Shown here: one piece after another, positions 51,669 through 59,313 of the stretch
How positions within the stretch are numbered: position 1 is the stretch's first letter
Layout: every line of letters begins with the position of its first letter
DNA from: Butyrivibrio sp.
GTDB lineage: Bacteria > Bacillota > Clostridia > Lachnospirales > Lachnospiraceae
DNA length: 64,000 nt
NCBI RefSeq assembly: GCF_017433805.1
Contig: NZ_JAFRGN010000008.1
Location: 1 to 64,000 of the forward strand
Reading direction: 5' to 3'
The notes under the pieces: generated by a model
Told to the model about the DNA's origin: nothing
Databases searched by the model: none
The model's input: only the letters and a program-made list of their open reading frames with translations
Program-made: the position numbers and the translations under genes

Positions 51669-52178
51669 TCAGTTCTTCTTCTCGGTAAGGAACATTGTCA
51701 TGCTACGTCCCTCAACCTTAGGCTGTTTCTCGATAACAGCGATATCTGAAAGTGCCTCAGCAAAGTCTGTAAGGATATGTACGCTTGCTCCCATGTGAGC
51801 CATCTCACGTCCGCGGAAACGAAGTGTTACCTTAACTCTATTTCCTTTCTCAAGGAATTTCTTAGCCGCATTAACCTTTGTGTTCAGATCGTTGGTATCA
51901 ATGTTAGGTGAAAGTCTGATTTCCTTAATCTCAACAGTCTTCTGTTTCTTCTTGGCTTCCTTCTCTTTGCGAAGCTGCTCATACTTGAACTTACCGTAGT
52001 CAACAACTCTGCAAACAGGTGGCTTAGCTGTAGGAGCAATCATAACAAGGTCAACGCCCTCTTCATCAGCTACGTTTCTAGCATCCTGAATGGACATTAC
52101 TCCAAGCTGCTCGCCGTCGATACCGATAACTCTTACCTCTTTAGCTCTGATCTGATCGTTAATAAATAATTCGCTAAT
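51669..52178 (-). CDS. infC: translation initiation factor IF-3 (ATT start)
   Basis: The 169-residue protein starts at ATT (complement of 52176-52178): GGAGG lies 9 nt upstream, and ISELFINDQIRAKEVRVIG is the true IF-3 N terminus. The open frame further upstream passes through the terminator T-run and cannot be coding. The N domain (to about 75), Lys-rich linker (KEKEAKKKQKTVEIKEIRLSP) and C domain (KVTLRFRGREMAHMG) are complete. The AUU start lets IF-3 limit its own synthesis, as known in E. coli. Confidence 0.95.
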   Translation of the reverse strand: MSELFINDQIRAKEVRVIGIDGEQLGVMSIQDARNVADEEGVDLVMIAPTAKPPVCRVVDYGKFKYEQLRKEKEAKKKQKTVEIKEIRLSPNIDTNDLNTKVNAAKKFLEKGNRVKVTLRFRGREMAHMGASVHILTDFAEALSDIAVIEKQPKVEGRSMTMFLTEKKN

Positions 52179-52218
52179 GGCTTTATACCTCCAAACAATA
52201 AAAAGAAAAAATAAAAAA

Positions 52219-52345
52219 GTGGATACACTTGCAAATGTATCCACATAGAATCATAATCAAACACAAACTTGTTGTATTTAAAAAAGATATTAACGCCTGC
52301 TAGCTACGCCGCAGGGTGAGAGTGGATACTCTGCTTGGTTATCAA
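52219..52345 (-). ncRNA. L20-type leader with transcription attenuator
   Basis: Downstream of the promoter the minus-strand leader contains an element with GAGTATCCACTCTCACC and a CCTGC...GCAGG hairpin (52286-52315). It resembles the Firmicute infC-rpmI-rplT leader bound by L20. A terminator hairpin (GTGGATACA / TGTATCCAC, 52219-52244) follows with a long T-run. GTATCCAC at 52322-52329 is identical to the 3' arm of the terminator, so it can pair with the 5' arm instead and act as antiterminator. Confidence 0.75.
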
Positions 52346-52355
52346 ATACTGTGAT

Positions 52356-52384
52356 AATATAACACGACAGTATTGTTTTGTCAA
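52356..52384 (-). promoter_or_regulatory. infC operon promoter
   Basis: TTGACA (complement of 52379-52384), exactly 17 bp, TATATT (complement of 52356-52361). Consensus-like. Confidence 0.85.
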
Positions 52385-52437
52385 CACCTCAATGCTATAA
52401 TTACTTTTCGTATGAAAAAACTACATTAGGGGTGTAT

Positions 52438-52535
52438 TTGACAATAAAAAAAGACTTTTATGTACCACAATTTTGTTTTCACTTTTTCTGATGAGCGGAT
52501 GTGGCAAGAACACAGGCACATTCAGCCAGGGCTGA
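52438..52535 (+). pseudogene. small lipoprotein gene with frameshift near its start
   Basis: From the second codon group the plus strand reads KKRLLCTTILFSLFLMSGCG, a lipoprotein signal with lipobox LMSGC, then KNTGTFSQG and a TGA at 52533-52535. The TTG start at 52438 (AGGGG upstream) is out of frame by one base in a run of seven A. An eighth A would give MTIKKRLL. A terminator follows directly, so the unit looks like a real short gene, or the remains of one, for a tiny lipopeptide of about 32 residues. Could also be the cut-off end of a longer lipoprotein gene. Confidence 0.5.
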
Positions 52536-52543
52536 TCACTTAA

Positions 52544-53053
52544 ACATACGAGGATACTTGTTTATACAGGTATCCTCTTTTTTATTGCTTCATTTTTGAT
52601 GATTACTGGACTGTAGACGGTAAGATCATCACTTTTCCTTACAGTAATCATGAAGAATTCACCATGTCTAACACGCTTCCTACGGTCTATGGAGATCAGA
52701 TTCTTGTTCTTCGCTGCTACTATGACCACTTTACAGTATCAATTGATGGCACAGAGATTCTTGAAGACCGCCCAAACAAATTGTTTGGCCACGAAACAAA
52801 CGTTGGTAAAAAAGAAATCTGGATACCTCTTTCTGCTGATTTTACCGGAAAGACTATATCCATCAAACTCAATATGCAAAAAGCCCTATATGGCTCTGAG
52901 CTTACAGAAGGCTTTATAACAACGCGCTCTGGCTATGGAATAATGCAGATGAAGAGCAATGTTCCCTCTATTGTTCTGTTCGTATTGTTCACAGTCACTG
53001 GTATTTGCGAAGTCATAGTATCTGCCTTCTTTATAGTATTAAAGCCCGCATAG
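52544..53053 (+). pseudogene. membrane sensor fragment without a proper start
   Basis: The frame is open from 52544 but has no ATG until 52664. The residues before that ATG (FDDYWTVDGKIITFPY) clearly belong to the same domain as those after it (MSNTLPTVYGDQILVLRCYYD), so the 5' end is missing. The domain, ending in EIWIPLSADFTGKTISI, and one membrane helix (VPSIVLFVLFTVTGICEVIV) look like the outside part of Lachnospiraceae signalling proteins that normally continue into further helices and a GGDEF domain. Here the frame ends right after the first helix, with the stop inside a terminator. I read it as a truncated remnant. Confidence 0.55.
52550..52583 (+). terminator. terminator after the small lipoprotein
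   Basis: GAGGATAC (52550-52557) pairs with GTATCCTC (52570-52577), followed by TTTTTT. Confidence 0.88.
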
Positions 53054-53071
53054 TAATCATGCGGGCTTTTT
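53042..53071 (+). terminator. terminator overlapping the end of the sensor fragment
   Basis: AGCCCGCA and TGCGGGCT around a 9-nt loop, followed by TTTTT. The TAG stop of the fragment lies in the loop. Confidence 0.9.
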
Positions 53072-53085
53072 GTATGTTTAGATAT

Positions 53086-53616
53086 TTATGCTTTATTAGC
53101 CAGTGGCCTGAAGATTGTCATCCTTCCAGTCCAACCAATTATCCTGGCAACGATAACTCCAAGGATTACTCCGCAGCTATCAATGAGAACATCTCTTTTC
53201 TGAGGGCTTCGCCCAGCTACAAAGGATTGGTGATATTCATCTAGTCCAGCGAAAGCTATACAAAAGCCTCCTGCCAGAATCACAAGCCACAAGCCTCTGA
53301 TTCCATATACATAAAGCGGAAAAGCTACTGTAATCGCCAGCACAAAATACTCAGTAAAATGCGCTGTCTTTCTGATGTAGTACTGTGACTTCTCAGAAAG
53401 CTGCTCAATTCTCTGCAAACTCCAGCCCTTGTCAAAGGTCTCATTGGCAACTGAGAAGACTTTAACTCCAACCTGAAAGCTTAGTTCCGAGCTTGCATCT
53501 GCATCCTGCCCAGAGAAAGTAAATATCAGAAACATCATCATGATTGCAGGTACAAAAGATAAAGGCTTAAGTACGAATCGCAATGTTTGTTTAATATATA
53601 AAAGAAAATACTTCAT
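53086..53616 (-). CDS. VanZ-like membrane protein
   Basis: The 176-residue protein has four membrane helices and the VanZ pattern: FTFSGQDADASSELS, YYIRKTAHFTEYFVLA and LDEYHQSFVAGRSPQKRDVLIDSCGVILG. This second VanZ paralogue in the window is closer to the canonical family than the one at 2732. Function unknown beyond weak glycopeptide-resistance links. Single gene, convergent with the sensor fragment. Confidence 0.88.
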   Translation of the reverse strand: MKYFLLYIKQTLRFVLKPLSFVPAIMMMFLIFTFSGQDADASSELSFQVGVKVFSVANETFDKGWSLQRIEQLSEKSQYYIRKTAHFTEYFVLAITVAFPLYVYGIRGLWLVILAGGFCIAFAGLDEYHQSFVAGRSPQKRDVLIDSCGVILGVIVARIIGWTGRMTIFRPLANKA

Positions 53617-53648
53617 ATAATAACTATCTAATCCTTATTACTGCCTGA

Positions 53649-54308
53649 TTATTTCTTACTATTTTTCATCGACTTACTTGAAGTCTTTTTGCCCTTATCC
53701 TTATCAGACTTCTTCTCTGTCTTGCCCGATTTCTTGCCCTTAGCAGGCTTCTTGGCAACACTGTAGCCGAACTTACCAAGCTTCTCGCCAAGCATAAAAT
53801 ACTCACCGTGAGAATAAGCAACAAGCTTAGCCTTACCAAGGTCAAGTCTTCCCTTGTCGTCCATGAGCTTTTCATCAACAGAAACGCTCACAACCTCTGC
53901 AATAAACATATCGTGAGTTCCAAGCTCTACTATCTGCTTGACCTTACACTCGATATTTACTGGAGCTTCTGTGATTCCAGGAGCTGATATCTTCTGTGAA
54001 GGAAGGGGAGTCAGCTTCATCTCTTTGAATTTATCATAGTCGCGACCTGAGCGAACTCCGCACCAGTCAGCTGCATATGCAATGTTCTTACTGGTGAGAT
54101 TAACTACAAACTCGCCTGTTTCCTTGAGAATATCGTAGGAGTATCTCTCTTTTCTCACAGAAATAGAAAGCATGGCAGGATCACTACAAATAGTGCCTGC
54201 CCATGCTACTGTTATTATGTTAGGTTTCTCGCCCTCTCTCTGGCAGCTCACCATTACTGGTGGTGCTGGATAGAGCATATTTCCAGGGCGCCATACTTCT
54301 TTAGACAT
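53649..54308 (-). CDS. flavin reductase-like FMN-binding protein with Lys-rich tail
   Basis: Residues 1-175 are a flavin-reductase split barrel: VWRPGNMLYPAPPVMVSCQ, IITVAWAGTICSDPAMLSISVR, NLTSKNIAYAADWCGVRSGRDYDKF and GTHDMFIAEVVSVSV. It binds FMN and probably uses NAD(P)H to reduce flavin or another substrate. The last 40 residues are nearly all Lys, Ser and Gly, a disordered basic tail that is not part of the family and could bind nucleic acid or membranes. Start follows AGAGGT. Confidence 0.9.
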   Translation of the reverse strand: MSKEVWRPGNMLYPAPPVMVSCQREGEKPNIITVAWAGTICSDPAMLSISVRKERYSYDILKETGEFVVNLTSKNIAYAADWCGVRSGRDYDKFKEMKLTPLPSQKISAPGITEAPVNIECKVKQIVELGTHDMFIAEVVSVSVDEKLMDDKGRLDLGKAKLVAYSHGEYFMLGEKLGKFGYSVAKKPAKGKKSGKTEKKSDKDKGKKTSSKSMKNSKK

Positions 54309-54340
54309 TAAACTACCTCTTTTACCTGGTCAAAAGATAA

Positions 54341-56146
54341 TCAGAGATCTTTAACAACCTGCTCCATCTCAGTGATAGCTTCGCCAAATACAGCAAGTGC
54401 TGCATCGATAGGTGCCTTAGTTGTAAGATCAACACCAGCAATCTTGAGAAGGCTTACTGGATCCTGTGTGCATCCGCTTGAAAGGAACTTCTTGTACTGC
54501 TCTACTGCTGGAGCACCCTCCTTGAGGATTCTGTCAGCGATAGCAACTGCAGCTGCAAAGCTAGTAGCGTACTGATATACATAGAAGTTGTAATAGAAAT
54601 GAGGAATTCTGCACCACTCCCATCCAATCTGTGCATCTGAAATCATATCTGCGCCAAAATACTGCTTGTTAAGGTCAAGGTATACGTCATAAAGTGACTC
54701 TGCTGTAAGAGGAGTTCCTGCCTCTGCCATCTCGCAGGTCTTGCGCTCGAACTCTTCGAACATTGTCTGACGGAACATTGTGCCCTTGAAGCTGTCAAGG
54801 AAGTGGTTGATGATAAATGCCTTCTCCTGCGCGCTTTCTGCATGATCCTTCATGTAGTGATAAAGAAGTACTTCGTTAGTTGTAGATGCAACCTCAGCTA
54901 CAAAAATCTTGTAATTAGCATCAACGATTGTCTGAGCCTTGTTGGAGTACCATGTATGCATTGAGTGGCCCATCTCGTGAACAAGTGTAAATACATCATC
55001 AAGAGTATCGTTGTAGTTAAGGAGCATGTAAGGATGTACATCATAAACGCCTGAAGAATAAGCGCCGCCTCTCTTACCCTCGTTCTCTACTACGTCGATC
55101 CATCTGTTCTCATATGCCTCTTTTACCACATCAAGATAGTCCTCGCCGAGAGGTGCAAGAGCCTTAAGAGAGAGCTCTTTGGCCTCCTCATAGGAAACCT
55201 TCATGTCGTAGTCAGCGAGCATTGGAACGTATACGTCGTACATGTGGAGCTCGTCTACACCAAGGAGCTTCTTACGAAGTGAAACATACTGGTGCATCTT
55301 GCTCATGTTGTCGTGAATTGACTCAAATAAGCTGTCGCAAACAGCAGGTGAAACGTCGTTGCCATCTACTGCTGCCTCGAATGCTGAATTGTACTTGCGG
55401 GCCTTAGCCTCGAAGATACGGCTCTTAACTTCGCCGTCGTACATAGCAGCCCAAGTATTCTTGAACTCCTCATATCTGCCATAGAAAGCCTCAAAGCTTG
55501 CCTTTCTAAGGTCTCTGTCCTTGGACATCTGTGTTGGAACAAATCTTCCGTTTGAAAGCTGAACCTCTTCGCCCTTGGAATCCTTAACTGAAGGGAACTT
55601 GAGGTCTGCGTTTGAAAGCATTCCGTACGCCTTCTGTGATGCACCCTGCATCTCGCCAGCGCTTGCAAGAAGCTGCTCCATCTCACTTGAGAGCATGTGA
55701 TCTTTAAGTCTTCTGATCTCGCCGATCATTCTCTTATATCTGCCAAGGTCTGGTGTCTGAGCATAGAACTTCTCAAGCTCCTCATCAGAAATAGCCAGAA
55801 CTTCTGGGCTGATGTAAGCTGACTTCTCAGCAGAGTACATGTAAGCAGACATTGCTCTCTGCTTCATTCCCTGATACTTGCCATTGGCTGTATCCTGGTC
55901 TTCTCTCATGTGCGCATAACCGTGAACTCTGTCGATGTAGAGGTTAAGCTCCTCATCAAGCTTCATTACAGCAAGAAGGTTCTCGCTGCTGTCAGCAAGC
56001 TTACCTGCATAAGCTGCAATCTTGTCTGAAAGCTCATTGATCTTATTAAGCTCTTCCTCCCACTTCTGTTCATCATCATAAATATCCTCAAGTCTCCATT
56101 TGAGCTCAAGGGCTACTTCGTCACGCTTAGGTAATCTGTCCTGCAT
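54341..56146 (-). CDS. pepF: oligoendopeptidase F (M3B family)
   Basis: The 601-residue protein begins LPKRDEVALELKWRLEDIYDDEQKW, typical of PepF. The zinc site FTLVHEMGHSMHTWYS (HExxH) lies near residue 390, with the third ligand in VAEVASTTNEVLL. It cuts short oligopeptides in the cytoplasm. Start follows AGAGAGG. Length is normal. Confidence 0.96.
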   Translation of the reverse strand: MQDRLPKRDEVALELKWRLEDIYDDEQKWEEELNKINELSDKIAAYAGKLADSSENLLAVMKLDEELNLYIDRVHGYAHMREDQDTANGKYQGMKQRAMSAYMYSAEKSAYISPEVLAISDEELEKFYAQTPDLGRYKRMIGEIRRLKDHMLSSEMEQLLASAGEMQGASQKAYGMLSNADLKFPSVKDSKGEEVQLSNGRFVPTQMSKDRDLRKASFEAFYGRYEEFKNTWAAMYDGEVKSRIFEAKARKYNSAFEAAVDGNDVSPAVCDSLFESIHDNMSKMHQYVSLRKKLLGVDELHMYDVYVPMLADYDMKVSYEEAKELSLKALAPLGEDYLDVVKEAYENRWIDVVENEGKRGGAYSSGVYDVHPYMLLNYNDTLDDVFTLVHEMGHSMHTWYSNKAQTIVDANYKIFVAEVASTTNEVLLYHYMKDHAESAQEKAFIINHFLDSFKGTMFRQTMFEEFERKTCEMAEAGTPLTAESLYDVYLDLNKQYFGADMISDAQIGWEWCRIPHFYYNFYVYQYATSFAAAVAIADRILKEGAPAVEQYKKFLSSGCTQDPVSLLKIAGVDLTTKAPIDAALAVFGEAITEMEQVVKDL

Positions 56147-56189
56147 TTGTTATACCTCTCTTTTCCTGTATTAGCCAATTAAGTGGATA

Positions 56190-56987
56190 TCAATCTGGTA
56201 ATATCCTGCGAATATCTCCATCCTCTACTATGAGGGGCATGAACTTCGAGCCCTTTATTCCAAGCTCAGTAAGCTCCTCATCGATCTTCTTGTCTGAATA
56301 GTCGTAGGTGTTCAAAAATACGCTGTTTATGCCATTTGCAAACGCAACACCGACGTCGCTACAAAGATCATTTCCTATCATAACACACTTCTCAGAAATA
56401 AGGCTATTATCCTTTATCAGCTTTTCCAGAAATTCTCTCTGAGGCTTCTTGATGCCCTTATCTGACGAGATAAAAATGTCGTCAAAATAGTCTGTGAGCC
56501 CCGCTACCTCCAGCTCTTTCTCCGTAAAGGCGCGCTGCGCATTAGACAAAAGAAATATGCCCTTGCCTGATTTCTTGAGTTTATCCATTGTTTCAATTAC
56601 GCCCTCGTAAACTACAAGCTTATCGCGGGAAACCTCTCTGAAATACACGCATAGCTGGCGGATTTCTGGAGAGTTTGCAAATGCTATAGGATCACAGGTA
56701 ACAATATCTGATTCGTCTTCTGGCCCCTCAAGGATCAGTCTCACCCACACATCTTCAATCCTGATTTCAGGCCATCTTGCTCCATTTTTCTTCTGAAGCT
56801 TATTCTCTTCATCCTTGCAGATTTCGAGATATCTTTTCCTAAGAGACTTGGAAGTGTACTTAGAGCCGTATTCCTTTTCCAGGTACAGCGCCATCTTCTC
56901 CCACAGCTCTGGCTGCTCCTCATCAGTATGTATGTCGATGAGAGTTCCATATAAATCAAAAATATAGTTGTCGAATTCTTTTTTCAT
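56190..56987 (-). CDS. HAD-superfamily hydrolase
   Basis: The 265-residue protein starts MKKEFDNYIFDLYGTLIDIHTDE, HAD motif I with D-x-x-G-T. GIFLLSNAQRAF is motif II, KKPQREFL holds the motif III Lys, and MIGNDLCSDVGVAFANGI is motif IV. The cap domain is of subfamily I type. A sugar- or nucleotide-phosphate phosphatase is likely; substrate unknown. It lies 43 nt upstream of pepF on the same strand. Confidence 0.9.
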   Translation of the reverse strand: MKKEFDNYIFDLYGTLIDIHTDEEQPELWEKMALYLEKEYGSKYTSKSLRKRYLEICKDEENKLQKKNGARWPEIRIEDVWVRLILEGPEDESDIVTCDPIAFANSPEIRQLCVYFREVSRDKLVVYEGVIETMDKLKKSGKGIFLLSNAQRAFTEKELEVAGLTDYFDDIFISSDKGIKKPQREFLEKLIKDNSLISEKCVMIGNDLCSDVGVAFANGINSVFLNTYDYSDKKIDEELTELGIKGSKFMPLIVEDGDIRRILPD

Positions 56988-57062
56988 AAACTCCTCGAAA
57001 TGTAACTGTACTCATACAGTATATCTTAAACTATCACATCATCTTACTGACATGATACTCAA

Positions 57063-58916
57063 TCACTCGATCACAACAATTCCATAAGACGGAATTGTAA
57101 GTGTTGTTCCCTCAAGAGTGCTCGCCTCTTCACCCACATTGATCTGATATGCAAGCGTTGGTTTGTTTCCTGTTCCGCTCCACTTGGAGAGGTCAATAGC
57201 CTTGGACTCTTTGTCATTATTGATGAGCACCAGAATTGGCTCGTATTCAGCATCTGCGCCAGACTCGCCAATTACCGGATTCTCTGGTGTCATAGTCCTG
57301 ACGAATGCTCCAAGATAATCATCAGAAAGCTCCTCTACAGGAACAGTCTTGCCCCTTGCAATAACAGGGAAAGTATTTCTAAGGCGGATTGCCTTCTTGT
57401 AATAGTTATAGATCGAGTAAGGATCCTCTGCCTGCTCCTGAAGGGATGGATAAGTCATGTCGAACTTCTCCATATCCTTAGGGCCATCACACATGCCGGT
57501 TAAATCACCAGAATCAGCGCTCACCCACTGCATAGGCGCACGCTTATTCTCATCCTTACCAGAGCCTTTCATTCCGAGCTCCTCGCCGTAGTAAACAAAG
57601 GCATTTCCGCCCATGAGGAGGTTAAGTGCTCCAGCCATCTTGACCATGTTCTCAGAGCCTCTTCCCACGAAGTAGCCTGCTGCCCTTGCCATATCGTGGT
57701 TGGTAAAAAATGGCGCATCTATGTAGTCCTCGCGCACTTCCTCAAGCTCTTTTTCCGCATTGGCGGTAGCCTCAGCATAAGCTCGAGGAGATTTCTTACC
57801 TCTTGCTACAGTCGCGATCACGCTCTCACTTCCAGATAATTCGAAGGCAAAAAAGCTGTCTATGCCGCTTGCATAGTACTTGGAATATCTGGAAAGATTG
57901 GTCCAGGCTTCGCCAACCATGTAAGCATCGGCTTTCTGGCCCTTAACCGTGTCATTGAGCCATGTCATGAACTCGATGCTGCTGGTGTCGTTATCAGTGT
58001 AATAAGAAGTAACTGCATCAAGCCTGAAGCCGTCAACGCCTCTGTCGATCCAGAACTGTGTAATGTCTGAAATTTCCTCTTTTACCATGTCATTATCAAG
58101 GTTCAGATCAGGCATTCCAGACCAGAATCGTGCTTCATAGTACCAGTCGGTGCCCGCAACCTTCTCATAGCCGCTCTGATTAGTCTTGGTGAAATTGTAG
58201 TAATAAAGATATGGGCACTTGTCGACCAAATCCTCAATTGGATCACCCTGCGCATCATCACTCGCGCCAGTATACAGCTCAGTGATCTCAGGGTGATCCC
58301 TTAAATACCTGGTAGCATCCTTAAACCACTGATGTTCACTGGAAGTGTGATTCAGCACAAGGTCAATGATGAGTCTCACGCCCCTGTCGTGGCACGCAGC
58401 AAGGAGCTTATCAAAATCCTCAAGCGTTCCGTAGACAGGATCAATATCCTTGTAATCAGTAATATCGTATTTGTGGTAGGTTGGCGATGGAGAAATTGGC
58501 ATGAGCCAAATCTCATTACAGCCAAGATCAGTGAAGGTCTCGTCATCCCCATCATTGACGTAATCGAGCTTATCAATCACGCCCTGCAGGTCACCGATTC
58601 CATCACCGTCACTATCGTAAAAAGAGTATACGAAAATCTCATAGGTTGTGCGATATTTATCATCTATGATGTTAAGGGCAGGCAGCCCCTCGCTGATTTT
58701 AGCAGCAATATCACTTGCTGTCTGCGGATTTTCTTTTTGCACATCACTCTCAGTGTCTTGCTGGTCAGTTGTTGTAGCTTCTTCCACACTTACTGATGCC
58801 TGTGTATCAGCCGTATTAACAGCTTCTTCCGTCTTCTGGCCGCATGCAGTCACCTGCAGCATAAGAGCTGCTGCCATTCCCAATGATAAAATCCTAGTTA
58901 TATTCTTGTTCTTCAT
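57063..58916 (-). CDS. GH13 alpha-amylase-family lipoprotein
   Basis: The start at 58916 (MKNKNITRILSLGMAAALML) is set by AAGGA with 7-nt spacing. The signal has a lipobox QVTACG, so the enzyme is lipid-anchored outside the cell. A Thr/Glu-rich linker (about 25-65) is followed by the barrel: DSDGDGIGDLQGV, GVRLIIDLVLNHTS, GVDGFRLDAV (nucleophile Asp), MVGEAW (acid Glu) and FFTNHDMARA (stabilising Asp). It acts on starch-type alpha-glucans or oligosaccharides. A LacI-type operator lies in its promoter region. Confidence 0.95.
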   Translation of the reverse strand: MKNKNITRILSLGMAAALMLQVTACGQKTEEAVNTADTQASVSVEEATTTDQQDTESDVQKENPQTASDIAAKISEGLPALNIIDDKYRTTYEIFVYSFYDSDGDGIGDLQGVIDKLDYVNDGDDETFTDLGCNEIWLMPISPSPTYHKYDITDYKDIDPVYGTLEDFDKLLAACHDRGVRLIIDLVLNHTSSEHQWFKDATRYLRDHPEITELYTGASDDAQGDPIEDLVDKCPYLYYYNFTKTNQSGYEKVAGTDWYYEARFWSGMPDLNLDNDMVKEEISDITQFWIDRGVDGFRLDAVTSYYTDNDTSSIEFMTWLNDTVKGQKADAYMVGEAWTNLSRYSKYYASGIDSFFAFELSGSESVIATVARGKKSPRAYAEATANAEKELEEVREDYIDAPFFTNHDMARAAGYFVGRGSENMVKMAGALNLLMGGNAFVYYGEELGMKGSGKDENKRAPMQWVSADSGDLTGMCDGPKDMEKFDMTYPSLQEQAEDPYSIYNYYKKAIRLRNTFPVIARGKTVPVEELSDDYLGAFVRTMTPENPVIGESGADAEYEPILVLINNDKESKAIDLSKWSGTGNKPTLAYQINVGEEASTLEGTTLTIPSYGIVVIE

Positions 58917-58987
58917 AATGTATTCCTTCTTGCTTTCTATCAGCATGCATCGCTAAATCTATGCATCTGCATATCAATTCACAAAAA

Positions 58988-59024
58988 AGTATAACATAAA
59001 GAGGTATAGGAAGAAAACGTTTTC
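58988..59024 (-). promoter_or_regulatory. amylase promoter region with LacI-type palindrome
   Basis: The minus-strand -10 TATACT (complement of 58988-58993) has a weak -35 TTTCTT 17 bp upstream. That box overlaps the perfect palindrome GAAAACGTTTTC (59013-59024), which has the central CG of LacI/CcpA-family operators. Overlap with -35 fits repression. Confidence 0.6.
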
Positions 59025-59075
59025 CCCGCCTTTATTTCCAATATCCTATACCCAAATATCCTGCGACACATTATT

Positions 59076-59240
59076 TTGCATCAAAATTCAATAAGTTACC
59101 CAGAATAGATGCAATTTTATAGGTGCTGCAAGTAGTAATTACATCGATAATACAAAAAGAATTATTTTTCGATGCATACAGCAAGAATGAGCCCTTGAAA
59201 TGTGCATCAATTTCAGGCAAACCAGATAAACTCGATGCAA
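59076..59240. repeat. array of three inverted-repeat elements with exact 63-bp period
   Basis: Three 39-nt elements lie at 59076-59114, 59139-59177 and 59202-59240. Each has a 7-nt arm close to TTGCATC, exactly 25 unconserved nt and a 7-nt arm close to GATGCAA. Arms: TTGCATC/GATGCAA, TTACATC/GATGCAT, GTGCATC/GATGCAA. The spacers are 24 nt each. Two more TGCATC hexamers occur at 58946 and 58962, nearer the amylase gene. No gene is visible in this 367-bp gap. Confidence 0.85.
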
Positions 59241-59270
59241 GGATATGGATTTCTACTTTAAATTAAAATA

Positions 59271-59296
59271 CCCCCGGCGCATTGTTGCACCGAGGG
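59271..59296 (-). terminator. terminator of the four-repeat secreted protein gene
   Basis: CCCCCGGCGCA pairs with TGCACCGAGGG (two G-U pairs), followed on the minus strand by TATTTTAATTT. Confidence 0.8.
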
Positions 59297-59313
59297 CCCA
59301 AATTAGTCATATT

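Noticed and set aside
52179-52244. N-terminal extension of IF-3 (MDTFASVSTFLFFLFIV)
   Set aside because: This stretch is translated terminator T-run; the IF-3 N terminus and the ribosome-binding site place the start at the ATT at 52178.
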